From Deltaproteobacteria bacterium (GTDB lineage: Bacteria; Desulfobacterota; Desulfomonilia; UBA1062): a DNA stretch of 64,000 nucleotides. The notes below the pieces were generated by a model. It made no database searches. It worked only from the letters and a program-made list of their open reading frames with translations, and was not told where the DNA came from. The DNA is taken from assembly GCA_018433775.1 (NCBI GenBank), contig JAHDQN010000025.1, forward strand, positions 62,001-126,000, in the 5' to 3' direction. Made by a program: the position numbers and the translations under genes. Positions 62,111 to 64,000 of the stretch are shown here, one piece after another (position 1 is the first letter of the stretch; the number at the start of each line of letters is the position of its first letter).

Positions 62111-62547
62111 TGCTCGTTGATACCATCAAGTCTGACTTGGGAAAAGCCATGAAGGCGGGAGACAAACAGAAAGTCTCCTGCCTTCGTATGATTATGTCTG
62201 CCTTCAAATACAAGCAGGTCGAGTTGAAGCACGAATTGAGCGAGCAGGATCAGGTCCAGATTCTACGCACCCAGATAAAGCAGGTGAGAGAATCCCTCGA
62301 TCAATACAAACAGGGCGGCCGAGAGGATCTTGCATCCGTTGAGGAACAGAATCTCGCCATCCTGAAGTCATACCTGCCCGAGCAGCTCAGCGACGAGGCG
62401 ATCGCAGCAATCGTAAAGCGGATCATTTCCGAGACCTCTGCCACGAAAAAGGACTTCGGCATGGTCATGAAAAAGACCATGGCAGAGGTGGGCGCTCAGG
62501 CTGACGGCAAAAAGGTGAACAGCATAGTTTCGCAGTTACTGCACTGA
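62110..62547 (+). CDS. yqeY: GatB/YqeY-domain protein
   Basis: The 145-aa helical protein carries the YqeY domain related to the GatB tail (DTIKSDLGKAMKAGDKQKVSCLRMI, split at about residue 15, and VEEQNLAILKSYLPEQLSDE). It ends in GAQADGKKVNSIV. It probably binds tRNA; the exact role is unknown. The 1-nt overlap with rpsU shows co-translation, as in many bacteria where rpsU-yqeY precede dnaG and rpoD. Confidence 0.93.
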   Translation: MLVDTIKSDLGKAMKAGDKQKVSCLRMIMSAFKYKQVELKHELSEQDQVQILRTQIKQVRESLDQYKQGGREDLASVEEQNLAILKSYLPEQLSDEAIAAIVKRIISETSATKKDFGMVMKKTMAEVGAQADGKKVNSIVSQLLH

Positions 62548-62607
62548 TTCCTTTTATTAGATTCTAACAAACGATACCGGCTCGGCCGCCGGTGCACCTG
62601 TGTGCTC

Positions 62608-64000
62608 ATGGGAGAAGATCTGCTCGAGTTTTCTGCGCTGAAAAGCTACATTCGGTCGTTCGTGGCGTCCGACATGGGTTTGAGCGCCATGGACAAGCTG
62701 CATCCGCTCGACTCCTGGGACGAGGTGCGCGGGCGATGGGCCCTGCTCGATGAGATGATGTCCCTGGTGGTGTCAGGGGAAGATGCCGGATTTTCGGCGG
62801 TCCCGGACATCAGGGAGCTTCTGGATATTCGTGAGGGCGCCATACTCGAAGGGAAGGATATCGTCATGGTGGCCGGGGTGATCACCGATATCGCGCGCGT
62901 CAAGCGCAGCATGGAGAAGGCAGGGAGCGCCCTGGCATCGCTGGCTGCTTCAATTGATCCGCTTGAGGAATTGCCCTTCGAGATCAACTCCACGCTCCTT
63001 CCCACCGGAGAGATCTCTGATTCCGCGAGCCCTGTCCTGCGAAGGCTCCGCAAGCAGGCGCGGACGTTGAGGGCCGCCATCCTCGAAAAACTCTCGGGCA
63101 TCATGGATGGCCTGAAGAAGCAGTCCATGGTCATGGAAGACCTCATCACGATCCGCAACGAGCGGTATGTCATCCCCTTGAGGCACGACTATAGCAGCCA
63201 TATCAAAGGCATCACCCACGACTACTCCCGCAGCAACAAGACCGCCTATGTCGAGCCCCTGGCCGTGGTGGACGAGAACAACACCCTGAACCAGATACGA
63301 TCCGACATCAAAGAAGAAGAGATCGGGATCTTGAGGGACCTGACCTCGCAGATTCTCGCGCACGGCGCGGCCATTCGGAAAAACCTCGAGATTTACGGCC
63401 GGCTCGATCTGATCCATGCGAGCGCCTGCTGGGCGGTCAAACACGGTGCGGTCATACCGGGGCTCTCCGAAGAAGGGTTCGAGATCGAGGGCGCGCGGCA
63501 CCCCGTGCTGCTGGAGCGGCTGGGAAGGAAGCGGACCGTGCCGCTCGACATCCGGATGCCCCGCGACAAGGATTGTCTCATCATCTCAGGCCCGAACGCG
63601 GGCGGCAAAACCGTGGCCCTGAAGACACTGGGTCTTCTGATGCTCATGGCCAAGAGCGGGCTTGCCATACCGGCAAAGGAAAACTCGGTGATCTATCCGG
63701 TCGGCACGATCTGGGTGGAGATGGACACGAATCAGGACATTCAGCACGATCTCTCGTCTTTTACCGCCCATGCGCTCTCGCTCAAAAGGATCTACGAAGG
63801 GCTTGCCGAAGGGGACCTCGTGCTTCTGGACGAGCCGGGCACAGGCACTGATCCCGCACAGGGCGCGGCCATTGCGGTGAGCTGCATCGACGCATACCGG
63901 AAGAAAGGTGCTCGGGTGGTCGTGACCTCGCACGCAGACCTGATCAAGCTCTACGGGCTCTCCAGCCCGGGGGTGGAGAACGCGGCCACCGCCTTCGACG
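62608..64000 (+). CDS. mutS2: endonuclease MutS2, 3' end beyond window
   Basis: The visible 464 residues match MutS2. A helical core domain is followed by the clamp (IRNERYVIPLRHDYSSHIKG, then ITHDYSRSNKTAYVEPL). The ATPase has Walker A GPNAGGKT and Walker B LVLLDEPGTGTDPAQ. MutS2 acts on recombination intermediates or, in other bacteria, rescues collided ribosomes; the C-terminal Smr nuclease domain lies outside the window. The ATG at 62608 has a weak ribosome site; an in-frame GTG at 62602 is possible. It follows yqeY by 60 nt. Confidence 0.93.
   Translation, partial: MGEDLLEFSALKSYIRSFVASDMGLSAMDKLHPLDSWDEVRGRWALLDEMMSLVVSGEDAGFSAVPDIRELLDIREGAILEGKDIVMVAGVITDIARVKRSMEKAGSALASLAASIDPLEELPFEINSTLLPTGEISDSASPVLRRLRKQARTLRAAILEKLSGIMDGLKKQSMVMEDLITIRNERYVIPLRHDYSSHIKGITHDYSRSNKTAYVEPLAVVDENNTLNQIRSDIKEEEIGILRDLTSQILAHGAAIRKNLEIYGRLDLIHASACWAVKHGAVIPGLSEEGFEIEGARHPVLLERLGRKRTVPLDIRMPRDKDCLIISGPNAGGKTVALKTLGLLMLMAKSGLAIPAKENSVIYPVGTIWVEMDTNQDIQHDLSSFTAHALSLKRIYEGLAEGDLVLLDEPGTGTDPAQGAAIAVSCIDAYRKKGARVVVTSHADLIKLYGLSSPGVENAATAFD

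Overview
The window reads as a chromosomal segment of a Gram-negative bacterium with a moderately GC-rich genome. I infer a deltaproteobacterial (Desulfobacterota-like, possibly Syntrophobacterales or Syntrophorhabdus-like) anaerobe. The signs are a complete Tol-Pal outer-membrane system, meso-diaminopimelate-type MurE, several acyl-CoA ligases beside an acyl-CoA dehydrogenase, an OFA-family anion antiporter, orphan response regulators and a MscL with a zinc-ribbon tail. No 16S rRNA gene is present, so the taxonomy is inference only.

Layout. 1-6.8 kb (mixed): a truncated DUF305 membrane protein, a two-gene unit with a molybdenum-storage-protein-like amino-acid-kinase fold protein, a relic of a PAP2 gene, an acyl-CoA ligase, an intact PAP2 phosphatase and an orphan lipoprotein. 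6.9-15.1 kb (minus strand): two further acyl-CoA ligases, a NarL-type two-component system and a large acyl-CoA dehydrogenase, which together look like a fatty or aromatic acid activation and oxidation locus. 15.2-20 kb (minus): a GT2 glycosyltransferase, cysteine synthase, and a three-gene unit of glycosyltransferase, CheY-like regulator and PHP phosphoesterase. 20.2-25.7 kb: a bacterial XPB helicase with an overlapping XPB-associated partner, a BepA-like M48 protease and a LOG-like protein. 25.9-30.1 kb: a secreted PKD-repeat protein and an OFA-family transporter.

30.2-47.6 kb (minus) is a compact division and cell-wall (dcw) cluster in transcription order mraZ-rsmH-ftsL-ftsI-murE-murF-mraY-(44-aa ORF)-murD-ftsW-murG-murC-murB-ftsQ-ftsA-ftsZ-alr. 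Nearly every junction overlaps by 4 to 22 nt or leaves only a few bases. It makes lipid II from UDP-MurNAc, builds the divisome, and ends with alanine racemase, which supplies D-Ala. A divergent histidine kinase shares the mraZ promoter region, where a 13-bp sequence occurs once per direction.

47.7-53.7 kb (plus) holds that kinase and tolQ-tolR-tolA-tolB-pal-cpoB. 54.1-64 kb holds an alpha-glucan phosphorylase, tRNA-Leu(UAG), a multi-PAS hybrid histidine kinase, an OmpA-like porin whose signal peptide seems frameshifted, mscL, rpsU, a yqeY-like gene and the 5' part of mutS2, which runs off the end.

The observations I rate most worth following are the single-subunit MoSto-like gene with its conserved-looking small partner, the 44-codon gene between mraY and murD, the mirrored 13-bp elements between mraZ and the kinase, the XPB/partner pair, and the PAP2 relic. 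I did not find a clear defence island, CRISPR array, insertion sequence or prophage.
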